From: Phycisphaerae bacterium
Lineage (GTDB): Bacteria > Planctomycetota > Phycisphaerae > UBA1845 > PWPN01
Assembly: GCA_018003015.1 (NCBI GenBank)
Contig: JAGNEZ010000050.1
Location: 1 to 47,385, forward strand
DNA: 47,385 nucleotides
Direction of reading: 5' to 3'
The translations under genes were made by a program, and so were the position numbers. This document shows, one piece after another, positions 32,326 through 42,764 of the stretch. The notes beneath the pieces were generated by a model. It was given only the letters and a program-made list of their open reading frames with translations. It did no database searches and was not told the origin of the DNA. Within the stretch, counting starts at the first letter, position 1; every line of letters begins with the position of its first letter.

Positions 32326-35300
32326 CTACGGCGACGGCTGTGTATCGGGGATCGCTTCGGCGACGAGTGGCTTGCCCCCCTTCTCCGCAGCCACTAGTTT
32401 GGCCTTCGTCTTCTCCATCGCCTTCTCGTCTCGGTCCTGGAACCCCTCGGCCGCGATGTTCGCGTAAACCTCGAGGGAACGCCGCCAGCATCGAACGGCC
32501 TCCTCCTTTTCCCCCAATCGCCAGCAGGCGTCCGCCAAGTGGTCGAACACCACAGGATCCTCGCCGGTCTCCATCCCGGTCGCCCGCTTGAGCCAGGTCC
32601 GAGCAAGCCCGAACTGTCCCTTCCGGTAGAACACCCAGCCCAGACTATCCAGATACGCGGCCTCTTCGGGACTCTCTCCCACCGCAAAGCGGACCATCCT
32701 CTCGGCGTCATCCACGTCGCGTCCCGCCTCGATCAGCGTGTACCCCAAGTCGTTGTTGAGCCCCACGTCCTCAGGCATCAATTGCCGGGCATCGCGCAGC
32801 GTGTCGATAGCGGAGTCCATCTGGCCCTGAAGCTGGTAAACATAGGCCAAGGTCTGGAGCAGGATGGCCTCTTGCCGGCGAACCTCGCGCTCGCTGTACC
32901 AGATGCTGGCCCGCTGCGCCGGGTCTTCGATCCGCGGCAGGACCGCCGCAGCCTTCTCTCGGAGACTCTCCAGCTGGGCAATCATCTCGCGCAGGTTGTC
33001 GACCGCTTCATCGAATCGCCTCGCCCGGGCCAGGATCCGACTGTACATTCGCCGCTGTTCGGTCAGCGTAGCGTCGACCACACCTTTTTGACGATCGTCG
33101 ACGACTTCAAACAGCTTCCGAAGCTCGGAGAGCAGATCCTTGGTCGTGGCCACCGCCTGCTCGTCACGCCTGCCCCGCATGTACGCATCCCGCAGCGTGC
33201 TGACCCGACTGACCCGCTCCTGCGGCGGCAGGCCCGGCACGAGCTGACTCGATGCGATCTCGATGGCCTCGTCGTGGCGTCCGGCGGCCTGCAAGACGCT
33301 GACGATCCACTCGACCGGAACCGAGTCGTCGTTCGACTTCGAAAACCACGCAAGGGCCTGCGTGGCGGCCTCATCGTACCGCTTGGCTCCCAGCAGACCG
33401 GCCTCACCCGGCGGGGCGCCAAGGACGTCCTGCGAGCGATCCACCCCCAGGCCGAGCAGCCACCCACGCAGCTCGACGTTGGCCGGATCCGCCGCCAGCC
33501 AGCCGCGCACGCGATTCAGATAGCGACCGTGCTCCTTGGCTCCCGCATCGGCCACGAGGACAAACCAGCGGCAATGACGGATCAAGTCCTCCCGGCCGGC
33601 CGCCTGAGCCAGCCAAGCCTCGGTCTCCTTCAACGCAATGTCGAAGCGCCCCCCCTTACGGTAAGCCTCGAGCAGGATTGCCCGGTAAGCGGTCTCCTGC
33701 TGATCCCCGGGCTTGACCAGGGCCAGAAGCCGCTTGGCAACCGTGGCGGCGACATCGTAATCCTGGTCCATCATGTGGAATCGAACCAGCGTCCGCAGCC
33801 ACCCTTCTCGGTTCGGGTAGAACTGCACCATCCGCTCAAATTGGGCGCGGGCCAGCTCGAACTCCAGCGATCGAGTCAGAACGTGGGCCAGCAGCTCGTT
33901 GCCGGTCGCGGAAAACGGATCTCGCTTCAGAAGCTGCTGAATCTCCTCTCGGGCAGCATCGAAATCCCGCATCGCGATCAACGCCCGGGCCAGGTCCTCG
34001 CGAGTGCCCAGGTCATCCGGACTCGTTCCCAGGATCTCGCGCAGGTCCTTGGCGTAATGGCCCCAGTCCAGCAGAGGGGGACGGAGGTACTTGACCATGC
34101 TCGCACAACGCACCGTAGCGGGGGCATTCGGGGCCAGCCGCTGCATCGCGGCGAGTTCGTCGGAAAGCCGCTGATGCTCGCGGGCACTCCACAAAATGCG
34201 GATCAGCCGATCCCGGGCGGCGATGCTGTCCGGGGCAATTCGGAGCACCTGCTCGTACTGCTTCCGGGCCTCAACCACCTTATCGATCCGCTCGTACAGG
34301 CTGGCCAGCCACATCATCGGCCGGATGTCGTTCGGAGCGAGCTCGATAGCCTTCCCGTAATGCTCGATCGCGCTATGGACCTTATCCAGCCCGTCGTCGC
34401 AACGCCCCAGGAGGGCTTCGATCATTCCCTCGGGCTTGGCCGAAGATCGCCCCGCCGCTTCCAGAATGCCGCGGGCCTCGTCCCACCGGCAGCTCTGCAG
34501 CTGCATCTCCGCCAGGGTCACCACGGCCGGAAGGTGTCCGCCTTCCTGCCGGGCGGCTCGCTCGAGCAGGACCTGGGCCTCCTGTGACCGGTTCAGGCGC
34601 TGGGCGATCCGAGCCACGAGGTAATCTCGAACCCCGGATTGTGAAGGGTCCGCGGCGATCGTGCCCAGGTATTTGCCCGCCCGACCAGCCGGGGTCAGGC
34701 ATTCATCTACGATCGCCTTCGCAATCGGCTCGGGACAGCGGGCGATCTCCTCCGTCAGCCGGCTCGAGCCCTCAGGCCGTCTGACCGTCTCCTCAACCAG
34801 GGCTCGCAGCCAGCCCGCCCAGTCGCCTCGCGCCCCATTGAGATACACCAGCTTCCAGCGCACCTCGGGCAGATCCGCATGATCCGCCAGCAGGCCCTGG
34901 ATCTCGTTCGCAGCGTCGTCATACCGCTTGGCGGCCGTGAGCGCGTCAATGTAGAACAATCGAAGGTCGACATTGTTTCCCTGCTGAGCCACGATGGCCT
35001 GCAACGAAGTGACCGTCCGCTCGGGATGGCCGGTTTCTCGATGGAGGGCGGCCAGCAGTTCCAGGGATTCACGGCTCGCCTTACTGTCGGCGACAAACCG
35101 ATCGGCGGCGGCCGCAGCCTCGTCCAGCCGCTTGGCCAGCACCAGCATGCGGATGTGAGCTGCGCGGAGCTTCCCGTCCTCCGGTGCGGCCATCGATGCC
35201 ACCTTCATCGCGTCCGCAGCAGCCCCGTACTTGCCCAGCAGAGCGTAGCCGTCAGCTCGTTGCAGCGCCAGCGGCACCCGCTGGACCCGGACAATCGTCG

Positions 35301-36006
35301 CCAGTTCGGGATTGCTGTCGACCGCTCCGCCTAGTGCCCCCAGCTTAGTATCGAAGGCATTGAATTGGACCAGGGCTGCGGCGTAAAAGCGCTCCTCGAA
35401 CAGCCGCTTGCCGAGATGAAAATGGCTAAGCGCTCGATACTCGGCATCCCCTGGAGCGGCTTCGCACTTCAGGGCCGTGCGGTAGCGGCGCAGAGCTTCC
35501 TCCCGGTTGCCCGCCTTGTCCGCCAGCCGGCCCAGGACGAAGTGCCCTACCAGATCCCCCGGCTTCAGCTCGAGGACCCGGGCCGCGTGATGGCCCGCCT
35601 TCGGGTCGTCACCGGAGAGCTGATAGCACAGTGCCAGCAGGCGATGAGCGTCGAGAATCGCGGCATGGTAACGAAGGGCTTTGCCCAACTCGCTGATCGC
35701 CTCGCTGAATCGTTGCTCCGCGAACAACCGCCGGGCTTCCTCGACATGGCGAGTTGCCTGGCGGGGCAGTTCGACATCGGGAACAGACCGGTCCTTGGGG
35801 GGCGCCGGAGGATCATCGGCGATCTGATCGAGCGACGCCTCGGCTCGCTCCACGTCAAAACCCGCCGGTCGTTCGGGAGCCGCGAAAAAACGTGTGGTCG
35901 CCGGATCGGCCCCCGCCCCGGACAACTCGGAGCAACCGCCGAGCAGAGCCGCACCCAGAAAGGCCAGGATGCCCGACCCACGATGTCGGATGAGCGGCGA
36001 CGGCAC
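32326..36006 (-). CDS. Giant TPR-repeat lipoprotein
   Basis: 1226 residues. A lipoprotein signal ends in L-L-G-G-C with Cys25 as the lipidation site. A disordered Pro/Asp-rich linker runs to about residue 85, then TPR units fill nearly all the rest. Examples are R-R-L-F-A-E-Q-R-F-S-E-A-I-S-E-L near 95 and A-I-E-H-Y-G-K-A-I-E-L-A-P-N-D near 550. A further one, near 1090, is A-I-D-T-L-R-D-A-R-Q-L-M-P-E-D. No enzyme motif is visible. The GTG at 36006 is chosen because GGAGGTGA lies seven bases upstream; an in-frame start at 36042 would only lengthen the tail before the signal. Such proteins scaffold envelope complexes or exopolysaccharide export. It follows hisG by 49 nt. Confidence 0.85.
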   Translation of the reverse strand: MPSPLIRHRGSGILAFLGAALLGGCSELSGAGADPATTRFFAAPERPAGFDVERAEASLDQIADDPPAPPKDRSVPDVELPRQATRHVEEARRLFAEQRFSEAISELGKALRYHAAILDAHRLLALCYQLSGDDPKAGHHAARVLELKPGDLVGHFVLGRLADKAGNREEALRRYRTALKCEAAPGDAEYRALSHFHLGKRLFEERFYAAALVQFNAFDTKLGALGGAVDSNPELATIVRVQRVPLALQRADGYALLGKYGAAADAMKVASMAAPEDGKLRAAHIRMLVLAKRLDEAAAAADRFVADSKASRESLELLAALHRETGHPERTVTSLQAIVAQQGNNVDLRLFYIDALTAAKRYDDAANEIQGLLADHADLPEVRWKLVYLNGARGDWAGWLRALVEETVRRPEGSSRLTEEIARCPEPIAKAIVDECLTPAGRAGKYLGTIAADPSQSGVRDYLVARIAQRLNRSQEAQVLLERAARQEGGHLPAVVTLAEMQLQSCRWDEARGILEAAGRSSAKPEGMIEALLGRCDDGLDKVHSAIEHYGKAIELAPNDIRPMMWLASLYERIDKVVEARKQYEQVLRIAPDSIAARDRLIRILWSAREHQRLSDELAAMQRLAPNAPATVRCASMVKYLRPPLLDWGHYAKDLREILGTSPDDLGTREDLARALIAMRDFDAAREEIQQLLKRDPFSATGNELLAHVLTRSLEFELARAQFERMVQFYPNREGWLRTLVRFHMMDQDYDVAATVAKRLLALVKPGDQQETAYRAILLEAYRKGGRFDIALKETEAWLAQAAGREDLIRHCRWFVLVADAGAKEHGRYLNRVRGWLAADPANVELRGWLLGLGVDRSQDVLGAPPGEAGLLGAKRYDEAATQALAWFSKSNDDSVPVEWIVSVLQAAGRHDEAIEIASSQLVPGLPPQERVSRVSTLRDAYMRGRRDEQAVATTKDLLSELRKLFEVVDDRQKGVVDATLTEQRRMYSRILARARRFDEAVDNLREMIAQLESLREKAAAVLPRIEDPAQRASIWYSEREVRRQEAILLQTLAYVYQLQGQMDSAIDTLRDARQLMPEDVGLNNDLGYTLIEAGRDVDDAERMVRFAVGESPEEAAYLDSLGWVFYRKGQFGLARTWLKRATGMETGEDPVVFDHLADACWRLGEKEEAVRCWRRSLEVYANIAAEGFQDRDEKAMEKTKAKLVAAEKGGKPLVAEAIPDTQPSP

Positions 36007-36055
36007 TGCGATCTCACCTCCGCCCTCGCAACCGGCGGCCACCTGCCACCGATCG

Positions 36056-36934
36056 CTAGGGAATAACCTTGCTCAACGGATAGACGATGATCCCCGAGGC
36101 TCCGACCTTCAGGAGTTGCGGAACAAGCACTCGCTCCGCCTTGGCCTCGAGGATGGCCTCCACGGCACTGTAACGCCCGTTGGCCAGCGGCGAGACCGTC
36201 GGGGACAGCTGGGCCGGCAAGAGGGCGAGCACTTTCTCGAGGTTCTCGTTGCCCACGTTCAGCTTCAGGCCGACCTTGGCCTTCGCTTCGATGGCACTGC
36301 GCAACAGCAAGGCGAGCGAGTCCGTCTTCTCCTTCTTCCACGAGTCTGCGTACGACCGGCGATTCGCGATCAGCCGCGTGGTCGACGTGAGCACCTCGTC
36401 CAGGATCCGCAGGTTGTTCTCCCGCAGCGACGAGCCCGTTTCGGTCAGTTCGACAATGCCGTCCACTAAGCGGGCCTTGACCTCGGTGGCTCCCCAGCTG
36501 AACTCGATGCGGACCTTGACACCCTTGCTCTCGAAGTACCGCCGGGTCGCATTGACCAGCTCGGTGGCGATGATACCTCCATCAAGATCCTCGACACGCT
36601 TCACGTTCGACTCGTTGGGCACGGCCAGCACCCACCGGGCCGGGCGGGCGCTCGTCTTGGAGTACACCAGCTCACAGACCTCGTGCACGTCGCTGCCGTT
36701 CTCCTTGATCCAATCGTGACCGGTCAGGCCGACATCCAGAACGCCGTCCTCGACATAGCGGCTCATCTCCTGAGCCCGGAACATCACGCAACTCAATTCG
36801 GGATCGTCGATCGACGGGTAGTACCCCCGTGAGGAGATCTGCAGGCTGAAGCCCGCGCGGGCAAAGAGATCGACGGTGGAATCAGCAAGGCTGCCCTTGG
36901 GGATACCCACCTTCAGAATCCGCTGATCAGTCAC
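36056..36934 (-). CDS. hisG: ATP phosphoribosyltransferase, long form (HisG)
   Basis: 292 residues, the long form with the C-terminal ACT-like regulatory domain and no need for HisZ. It joins ATP and PRPP in the first step of histidine synthesis, in the cytoplasm. Seen are I-G-I-P-K-G-S-L near the start, D-V-G-L-T-G-H-D-W-I, the PRPP loop region I-V-E-L-T-E-T-G-S-S-L-R, and the regulatory domain with L-P-A-Q-L-S-P-T-V-S-P-L. The start is GTG (36934), with AGGAG eight bases upstream. No other his gene is in the window; it lies 42 nt after the HhH-tail gene, inside a translation-factor run. Confidence 0.96.
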   Translation of the reverse strand: MTDQRILKVGIPKGSLADSTVDLFARAGFSLQISSRGYYPSIDDPELSCVMFRAQEMSRYVEDGVLDVGLTGHDWIKENGSDVHEVCELVYSKTSARPARWVLAVPNESNVKRVEDLDGGIIATELVNATRRYFESKGVKVRIEFSWGATEVKARLVDGIVELTETGSSLRENNLRILDEVLTSTTRLIANRRSYADSWKKEKTDSLALLLRSAIEAKAKVGLKLNVGNENLEKVLALLPAQLSPTVSPLANGRYSAVEAILEAKAERVLVPQLLKVGASGIIVYPLSKVIP

Positions 36935-36976
36935 TTGAGCTTCTCCTGGTCCATACGCATGGCCGGCCGGCCTGGC

Positions 36977-38026
36977 TCATCTCTTGGTTTTGGCCGTCGC
37001 GACCGCTTTCTTGGGTTTGCCTGCGGTTGATTTGACTGCTGGCTCCACCTTGCCGCGTCCCTTGGCCCCAGGATCGCGCTTACCCCCCGCTTTGGATGCA
37101 GTTTCAGATCCGGATGAGGTCTTGACCGCCGACTCGGGTCTCGAGGGCGGCTTAGAGGCTGCATCCACCTTGAACGATGGCTTGGGACTCGGCCGCGGCT
37201 TCGCAGTCGCTTTCGCCGCGGCCGCAGGCTTGGCAGCCGTTTTGGTCGCCTCGGCCTTGGGGGAACCTTTGGAGGGCTCCGGCTTGCCGGCCGGCTTGGC
37301 CGGGGTAGTCTCCGCTTTCAGCGGCGGCTGGGGCTCTGCCTTGAGAGCGAGCTGGTCGGGGGCCGGCTTGGAGGCCGGTGGGTGCATCAACGTCGGAATG
37401 GCCTCCACATCAATCCGCATGGCATGCGCGGCGACGTAGCGACTGAGCAGCAGCGCGAACATCGGGGCCTCGGCGGCAGTGATGTGCCGCTCAATGAAGG
37501 CCTGAGCCTCAACCCCGTCAACGGCCGGATCGATCATGTCCTCCTTGCGAAGAATGTAAAGCGTCAGGTCGTCAACAGGAATGGCATGTCCGCCCAAAGA
37601 GAACAGGACGACTGAAGCGGCCGCCGCCCGGGGCACGCCGTCCAGTGACTCAAGGTATTCCCGAGCTTCACGACGCCCACGCTGCTGCAAGAAGGAAAGA
37701 TCCAGCGTGTCCTGCCGGCGGCGCACCGCGTTCAGGGCCTCAACGATCCGCCTCGCCTTGTCCGTCGCGTGGGGTACGCTGTCCCCGATCATCTCGGCCA
37801 ACTCCAGAGCCGGTGTGACCCGAAGCTCGTTCAGATCGACCATCTGCTGGGTGATCTTCCGATAGACCGCTTGTGCCTTGGTCTCCGTACTGTCAATCGC
37901 CAGGATCCCGATCACCAACTGCTCGAGCGGATCGACGGACTCGACTGCCGCTGGCTTCCCGTACTTGCTCACCAGGTCGTGATGCAGCCGCTTGATTCGC
38001 TTGGCATACTCCTTGCCATGCTTCAT
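36977..38026 (-). CDS. HhH-GPD (endonuclease III-like) protein with histone-H1-like basic tail
   Basis: 349 residues. Residues about 1-215 follow the endonuclease III fold: L-V-I-G-I-L-A-I-D-S-T-E (where EndoIII has L-L-S-A-Q), the hairpin L-D-G-V-P-R (128-133), and V-D-D (Asp152) at the catalytic aspartate position. The catalytic lysine after the hairpin Arg is replaced by Ala134, and there is no C-terminal 4Fe-4S cysteine cluster. Glycosylase/lyase activity is therefore unlikely as in classical EndoIII. Residues about 220-349 are almost only Ala, Lys, Pro, Ser and Gly, like histone H1 or AlgP-type tails. Its ATG overlaps the rbfA stop (ATGA). It is probably a DNA- or RNA-binding protein; the role is unknown. 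Confidence 0.8.
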   Translation of the reverse strand: MKHGKEYAKRIKRLHHDLVSKYGKPAAVESVDPLEQLVIGILAIDSTETKAQAVYRKITQQMVDLNELRVTPALELAEMIGDSVPHATDKARRIVEALNAVRRRQDTLDLSFLQQRGRREAREYLESLDGVPRAAAASVVLFSLGGHAIPVDDLTLYILRKEDMIDPAVDGVEAQAFIERHITAAEAPMFALLLSRYVAAHAMRIDVEAIPTLMHPPASKPAPDQLALKAEPQPPLKAETTPAKPAGKPEPSKGSPKAEATKTAAKPAAAAKATAKPRPSPKPSFKVDAASKPPSRPESAVKTSSGSETASKAGGKRDPGAKGRGKVEPAVKSTAGKPKKAVATAKTKR

Positions 38027-38445
38027 GCGTCTTCTCCGCCAGACTCACCCATCATTTGCCCGTCCTTCGCCGACCCCCGGGAGGCTTCGTCTCGGCGAAT
38101 CTCGGCCATGGCTTCGTCGATCAGGCGGTAGGTTTCCGCCGCCCGCTTGATCGATTCGTCCAGATGGAAACTCAGGTGGGGGCATTGCCTGATCGGCAAT
38201 TCCCCGGCCAAGAGCTTCTGCACCAGACCCGCCGCGGACCTGAGTCCCTGCATGGTCCGCCGTTGGACCGCGTCGTCACCCATCACGCTCACGAATACCT
38301 TGGCATGCTCGAGATCCTGAGTCACCTCCACTCGGGTCACGCTGGTCATCGGCTCGATCCGCGGGTCGCTCAGTTTCTGCGCGATGGCTTCGCTCACCAC
38401 CTGTTGGACCACGCTGGCTACCCGTTCCGGCCGAAATGACTTCAT
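38023..38445 (-). CDS. rbfA: Ribosome-binding factor A (RbfA)
   Basis: 140 residues. R-P-E-R-V-A-S-V-V-Q-Q-V-V-S-E-A-I at the N-terminus, D-P-R-I near residue 28, V-T-R-V-E-V-T-Q-D-L-E-H-A-K-V-F-V-S and a C-terminal H-L-S-F-H-L-D-E-S are the family blocks. It helps 30S maturation at the 16S rRNA 5' helix. It lies 48 nt after infB. Its stop overlaps the start of the HhH-tail gene by ATGA, so the next protein is translationally coupled. The last 20 residues are a Gly/Ser/Glu tail. Confidence 0.95.
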   Translation of the reverse strand: MKSFRPERVASVVQQVVSEAIAQKLSDPRIEPMTSVTRVEVTQDLEHAKVFVSVMGDDAVQRRTMQGLRSAAGLVQKLLAGELPIRQCPHLSFHLDESIKRAAETYRLIDEAMAEIRRDEASRGSAKDGQMMGESGGEDA

Positions 38446-38493
38446 ACACCTGACCCCGGTCGCGCCAAACCCATCACCTTGCCCGGCTGATAG

Positions 38494-41325
38494 CTAGAGC
38501 TTGCGCGCGGTCTCAATTACCTCGTAAGCCTCGATCACGTCGCCCGGCTTGACGTCGTCGAAGTCCTCAACCCGGATGCCGCACTCCATGCCCGATCGCA
38601 CTTCCCGAACATCGTCCTTGAACCGGCGTAGAGACCCCACCGACCGATGCCGCCCGCGCTTCACATCATCGGCTGTTGGGACGATGATCTGCCCGTCGCG
38701 GATCACCCGCAGCTTGTGCGCTCGAGCCACGATGCCGTCGGTGACCAGGCAGCCCGCGATGACGCCGACCCGCGACACCCGGAACGTCTCGCGAACCTCG
38801 GCCTTGCCCCGGCTCTCTTCCTTGCTCTCCGTCGGCAGCAGGCCCTCCAGCGCCTTGCGGATGTCGTCGGCCACGTCATAGATGATCCGGTACAGCCGGA
38901 CGGTCACGCCCTCGGCATCAGCCATCCGCTGCACGGTCGGGTCTGCGGCCACGTTGAAACCAACCACCATCGCCCCGCTCGCCGCGGCCAGCACCACATC
39001 GCTCTCGCTTACCGCACCGATCCCGGTGTGCAGGAAGGTCAGCTTGACCTCCTCGCTGGGAATCTCTTTCAACACCTTCACCAGAGCGTCAACCGAACCT
39101 TGCACGTCGGCTCGAAGGATCAGATTCAGTTCCGGAATCTGGCCGCTTTCCCGCTGCTGGAACAGGTCATCCAGCGTCTTCGGCTTCTGCAGCTGAACCA
39201 GGGCTTCCTGGCGACGCAGGTTGCCGGTCTCGGCCGCAACCGACTTGGCCCGCTGCAGAGACTCGACGCAGTAGAACGAGTCGCCCGCGTTGGGCACGGC
39301 ATCCAGACCTGCCACCTCGACCGGCACGCCGGGTCCGGCTGACTTCAGGACCCGCCCGCGATCGTCGCGCAGCATCCGCACCCGACCGGCGGCGGGGCCG
39401 GAGACCAGGTAGTCCCCGCGTTTCAGCGTCCCTTCCTGAACCAGCATGCGCACCACCGGCCCCACCGCCGACTGCATCTGGGCTTCGATCACCGCTCCAC
39501 GCGCCGGAACGGTCGGATCCGCCTTCAAATCCAGTAGCTCGGACAGGGTCGCCAAGTGGGCGATCAGCGCCTCGACGCCCGTCCCGGTCGTGGCCGAGGT
39601 CTTGATCACGTCCGTCTCTCCGCCCCACTCTGTCGGAGCCAGCCCCATCTCCGAAAGCTGGCCGTAAATCTTGTTGATGTCCACCCCGGGCAGATCGATC
39701 TTGTTTAGGGCAACCACGATGGCGACCTTGGCCGCCTTGGCGTGGTTGATCGCCTCGATCGTCTGGGGCATGAGACCATCGTCGGCGGCAACGACCAGCA
39801 CGACCACGTCGGTCATGTGGGCGCCACGAGCCCGCATCGCGGTGAACGCCTCATGGCCCGGGGTGTCGAGGAAAGTCACCGACAGGTCACCCCGCTCGAC
39901 GCGGTAAGCACCGATGTGCTGGGTGATCCCGCCCGCTTCTCCGCTGGCCACCGAAGTCCTCCGAATCGCGTCCAGCAGGCTGGTCTTGCCATGGTCCACG
40001 TGCCCCAGCATCGTCACCACCGGCGGGCGGCGCTGCAGGTTGCCACGCTCCCGGGCATCGAACTCGTCCTTAAGTCTTTCCAACTCGGTTTTCGGTTTCA
40101 CCACTTCGAGTTCGACTCCAAAGTCAAGCATCACCACCTGGGCCACGTCGGTCGGAATGACGCTATTCCTGCTGATCATCAGATTGTGTTCGTTCTTCAG
40201 CTTCGGGAATAGCTGGTTCAGCCCGATGCCCGTGGCCGCGCACAGCTGGTGCACCAGGATCGGTTCAGTCACCTGGGCACGAGTCTTGCGCGGAGCAACC
40301 ACGCCCGGAGCGTGGGCCGCCGCCTTCTCACGAGCCCGCCGGGCGTGAATGCCCCGGCCTGTTGCTTCCTGAAGCCTCTCCTGCCGCTCGAGCAGATCCC
40401 GGTCGTTCCATTCACGCAGGCGCTCGCCAACCTCGGCCAGCGACCCGCGCGTCCGGCGCGGGTTGGCCCGAACCTTGCTCTTACGCCCTTCGTCATCCCT
40501 CGCCGCCGTCCGGCCGTGACCCTGCCGCCCGCGACCCTCGCCCGTTTCCGCAAGATCATCGGGCGCAACCAGGGGTTCGCCGGGCCGGGCACGCGGAACA
40601 GGCCGGGGAATGACATCCGGCTTGGCAAAGCCGACGACGCGCGGACCTTTCATCTGGGCCGGCGCGGGAACGTTCTGTGGACCGGCCGGAGCAATCACCG
40701 CCGCCGGCCGAGCCGGCGGAGCGGGCTTGGCCGCCTTCGACGGATGAGCATGGGCGGGAGTCCGAGCCGCCGGGGTCGGCGCGACCACGGCCGCAGCGTC
40801 GGTGGGTGCGGCCGCAACCGTCTCGACCACCGGCGCTGCCGCCGCCACCGTGACCGGCGAGGCCACAGCCGCGAGGCTGTCCGGTTGGACGGCGGGTACC
40901 GGCTGCTCGGGGGCAATCACCGCCGGGGCCTCAGCGGCGACCGCGGGGACGACTGCCGGAGACGCCTCCGTCGGCGGCGCAACCTCGGGCACCACAACGG
41001 TCGTCTCCAGACCCGCCGGCACCGTCTCCGCTCCCTTCTCGGCTTCGACGTGTTCGCCAGCCTCCTCGCCTTTGGCCGACTTGCGGGCTCCGCCTCGGCG
41101 TCGACTTCGAACCTTGTCCAGGTCGACAGGAGCGGCCTCCTCCACCGCCGTGGCGTGCGTTCCCCCGCTGAACCACTCGCGGATCGTCTCCGCCAGTCCG
41201 GCCGAAACGGTCGACATGTGGTTCGTGATCCCATCGACCCCCTCAAGCTTGCACTTGTCGAGGATCGCCTTGCTGGTCACGCCCAGTTCCTTGCTGAGCG
41301 TATGAACGCGTAGCTTGTCAGCCAA
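38494..41325 (-). CDS. infB: Translation initiation factor IF-2
   Basis: 943 residues. The IF-2 N-terminal subdomain ([12 protein letters not shown]) is followed by an Ala/Val/Pro-rich linker (about 70-300) and a second basic N-domain. The GTPase has G-H-V-D-H-G-K-T (Lys447), D-T-P-G-H-E and N-K-I-D; the later domains bind fMet-tRNA and the ribosome. The start codon is TTG (41325) with AAGGAG seven bases upstream. No ATG lies before residue 37, and the family N-terminus begins at the TTG, so this rare start is well supported. It lies 15 nt after nusA, with the ribosome site right after the nusA stop. Confidence 0.97.
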   Translation of the reverse strand: MADKLRVHTLSKELGVTSKAILDKCKLEGVDGITNHMSTVSAGLAETIREWFSGGTHATAVEEAAPVDLDKVRSRRRGGARKSAKGEEAGEHVEAEKGAETVPAGLETTVVVPEVAPPTEASPAVVPAVAAEAPAVIAPEQPVPAVQPDSLAAVASPVTVAAAAPVVETVAAAPTDAAAVVAPTPAARTPAHAHPSKAAKPAPPARPAAVIAPAGPQNVPAPAQMKGPRVVGFAKPDVIPRPVPRARPGEPLVAPDDLAETGEGRGRQGHGRTAARDDEGRKSKVRANPRRTRGSLAEVGERLREWNDRDLLERQERLQEATGRGIHARRAREKAAAHAPGVVAPRKTRAQVTEPILVHQLCAATGIGLNQLFPKLKNEHNLMISRNSVIPTDVAQVVMLDFGVELEVVKPKTELERLKDEFDARERGNLQRRPPVVTMLGHVDHGKTSLLDAIRRTSVASGEAGGITQHIGAYRVERGDLSVTFLDTPGHEAFTAMRARGAHMTDVVVLVVAADDGLMPQTIEAINHAKAAKVAIVVALNKIDLPGVDINKIYGQLSEMGLAPTEWGGETDVIKTSATTGTGVEALIAHLATLSELLDLKADPTVPARGAVIEAQMQSAVGPVVRMLVQEGTLKRGDYLVSGPAAGRVRMLRDDRGRVLKSAGPGVPVEVAGLDAVPNAGDSFYCVESLQRAKSVAAETGNLRRQEALVQLQKPKTLDDLFQQRESGQIPELNLILRADVQGSVDALVKVLKEIPSEEVKLTFLHTGIGAVSESDVVLAAASGAMVVGFNVAADPTVQRMADAEGVTVRLYRIIYDVADDIRKALEGLLPTESKEESRGKAEVRETFRVSRVGVIAGCLVTDGIVARAHKLRVIRDGQIIVPTADDVKRGRHRSVGSLRRFKDDVREVRSGMECGIRVEDFDDVKPGDVIEAYEVIETARKL

Positions 41326-41340
41326 AATCAGTCTCCTTGG

Positions 41341-42738
41341 CTACGCCGGCTGTTGCGAGGCACCCGTCTCCGGCGTCTGGACTCCCTCCGTCCCCAACGG
41401 CTCCGCCGGAGCTTCGGGCTTCGGCCCGTCACCGGCATCAGACGGCACGGTCGCTCCATCCACCGCACCCGCCTCCTCCGCAGCCGTGGCCGATCGGATC
41501 TCCGAGTCCGTCTCGACCCCGTCCGTCACGCTTGTCGCTGCCGATTCCGCGGCGGCCGCAGCCACTGCCGCGGCCTTCGCCGCCTCCGCCTCAGCCATCA
41601 ACCGCTTGGCAGCCTCACTGCTCGTGCTGATCACCTGCTGGGCCAGTTCCTCGCTCAATCCGAGAACCTTCATCAGCGGCTCGACCCCGATCTCCTCGAC
41701 ATCGCCCAGCGAAATGATGCCCATGGCCATCATCTTCTCGATCTTCTCGCTGGTCATGCCTTCAAGGGAGGACAGCACCTTCTCCATGTCATCCAGGCCC
41801 TTGTTGTATTCCTTCGGAGTGAGAATATCGATGTCCCAGCCGGTCAGTCGGGCCGCCAGACGAACATTCTGGCCTCGCTTGCCGATGGCCAGGGACAGCT
41901 GGTCGTCCGGAACCACGACGGTCGCTCTCCCCAGTTCGAAGCAAAGGGCCGTCTCTTCGACCTCAGCGGGCTTGAGGGCATTGTTAATCAGGATCTGGGA
42001 GGATTCATTCCAGCGCACGATGTCAATCTTCTCTCCACCCAGCTCCACGACGATGTTCTTGATGCGGCTCCCGCGAACACCTACGCACGCGCCCACCGCG
42101 TCCACCTTCATGTCAATCGATGAGACCGCGATCTTCGTCCGATACCCGGCCTCGCGAGCCAGGGCCTTCACCTCAATGATCCGCTCGGAAACCTCCGGAA
42201 CCTCAAGTTCGAACAACCGCCGGATGAAGTCCGGATGCGATCGGCTCAACACGATCTTGACCTGGTGGGGCGACTCCCGGACATCGAGGATGAGCGTGCG
42301 GATCCGCTCGCCAGGATGGTGAGTCTCACCCGGGATCTGCTCGCTCTTGGGCAAGAATCCCTCCGCACGACCCAGATTGATGATCAAAGCCCCGCCCTCA
42401 TATCGCGAGACGGTGCCGGTCACGACCGTGCCCTTGCGATCCTGAAACTCGTCAAAGATGCTGCCGCGCTCAGCCTCCCGGATCTTCTGGATCATGACCT
42501 GCTTGGCGGTCTGGGCCGCGATGCGCCCCAGGTCGCGCATGTCGATCGGCTGGCCGTTGCGGGCCGCGCTGATGTCTCCGGTGAGGCGATCAATCGAGAC
42601 CTTGACTTCATCGAGCTGCCCATAAGCCTTGCGGACCGCGGATTCCATCGCTTGCTCGAGGTCAAGGTAGACCTCGTCCTTCTCAATGTTCTTGTCCCGA
42701 GCAATGCTGTCAACGATTCGAACCAACTCAGCGTTCAT
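41341..42738 (-). CDS. nusA: Transcription elongation/termination factor NusA
   Basis: 465 residues. The N-terminal RNA-polymerase-binding domain, an S1 domain (about 105-180, G-T-V-S-R-Y-E-G-G-A-L-I), two KH domains (with G-V-R-G-S-R-I-K and I-G-K-R-G-Q-N-V-R) and a helical C-terminal region follow in order. The last 90 residues are an Ala/Glu-rich low-complexity tail. NusA binds RNA polymerase and enhances pausing and hairpin termination. It starts a run with infB, rbfA and further genes; rimP, its usual upstream neighbour, is missing. An intrinsic-terminator-like hairpin lies 26 nt before its ATG. Confidence 0.97.
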   Translation of the reverse strand: MNAELVRIVDSIARDKNIEKDEVYLDLEQAMESAVRKAYGQLDEVKVSIDRLTGDISAARNGQPIDMRDLGRIAAQTAKQVMIQKIREAERGSIFDEFQDRKGTVVTGTVSRYEGGALIINLGRAEGFLPKSEQIPGETHHPGERIRTLILDVRESPHQVKIVLSRSHPDFIRRLFELEVPEVSERIIEVKALAREAGYRTKIAVSSIDMKVDAVGACVGVRGSRIKNIVVELGGEKIDIVRWNESSQILINNALKPAEVEETALCFELGRATVVVPDDQLSLAIGKRGQNVRLAARLTGWDIDILTPKEYNKGLDDMEKVLSSLEGMTSEKIEKMMAMGIISLGDVEEIGVEPLMKVLGLSEELAQQVISTSSEAAKRLMAEAEAAKAAAVAAAAAESAATSVTDGVETDSEIRSATAAEEAGAVDGATVPSDAGDGPKPEAPAEPLGTEGVQTPETGASQQPA

Positions 42739-42764
42739 CTGCGATCATCCTCATATTTCCAAAC

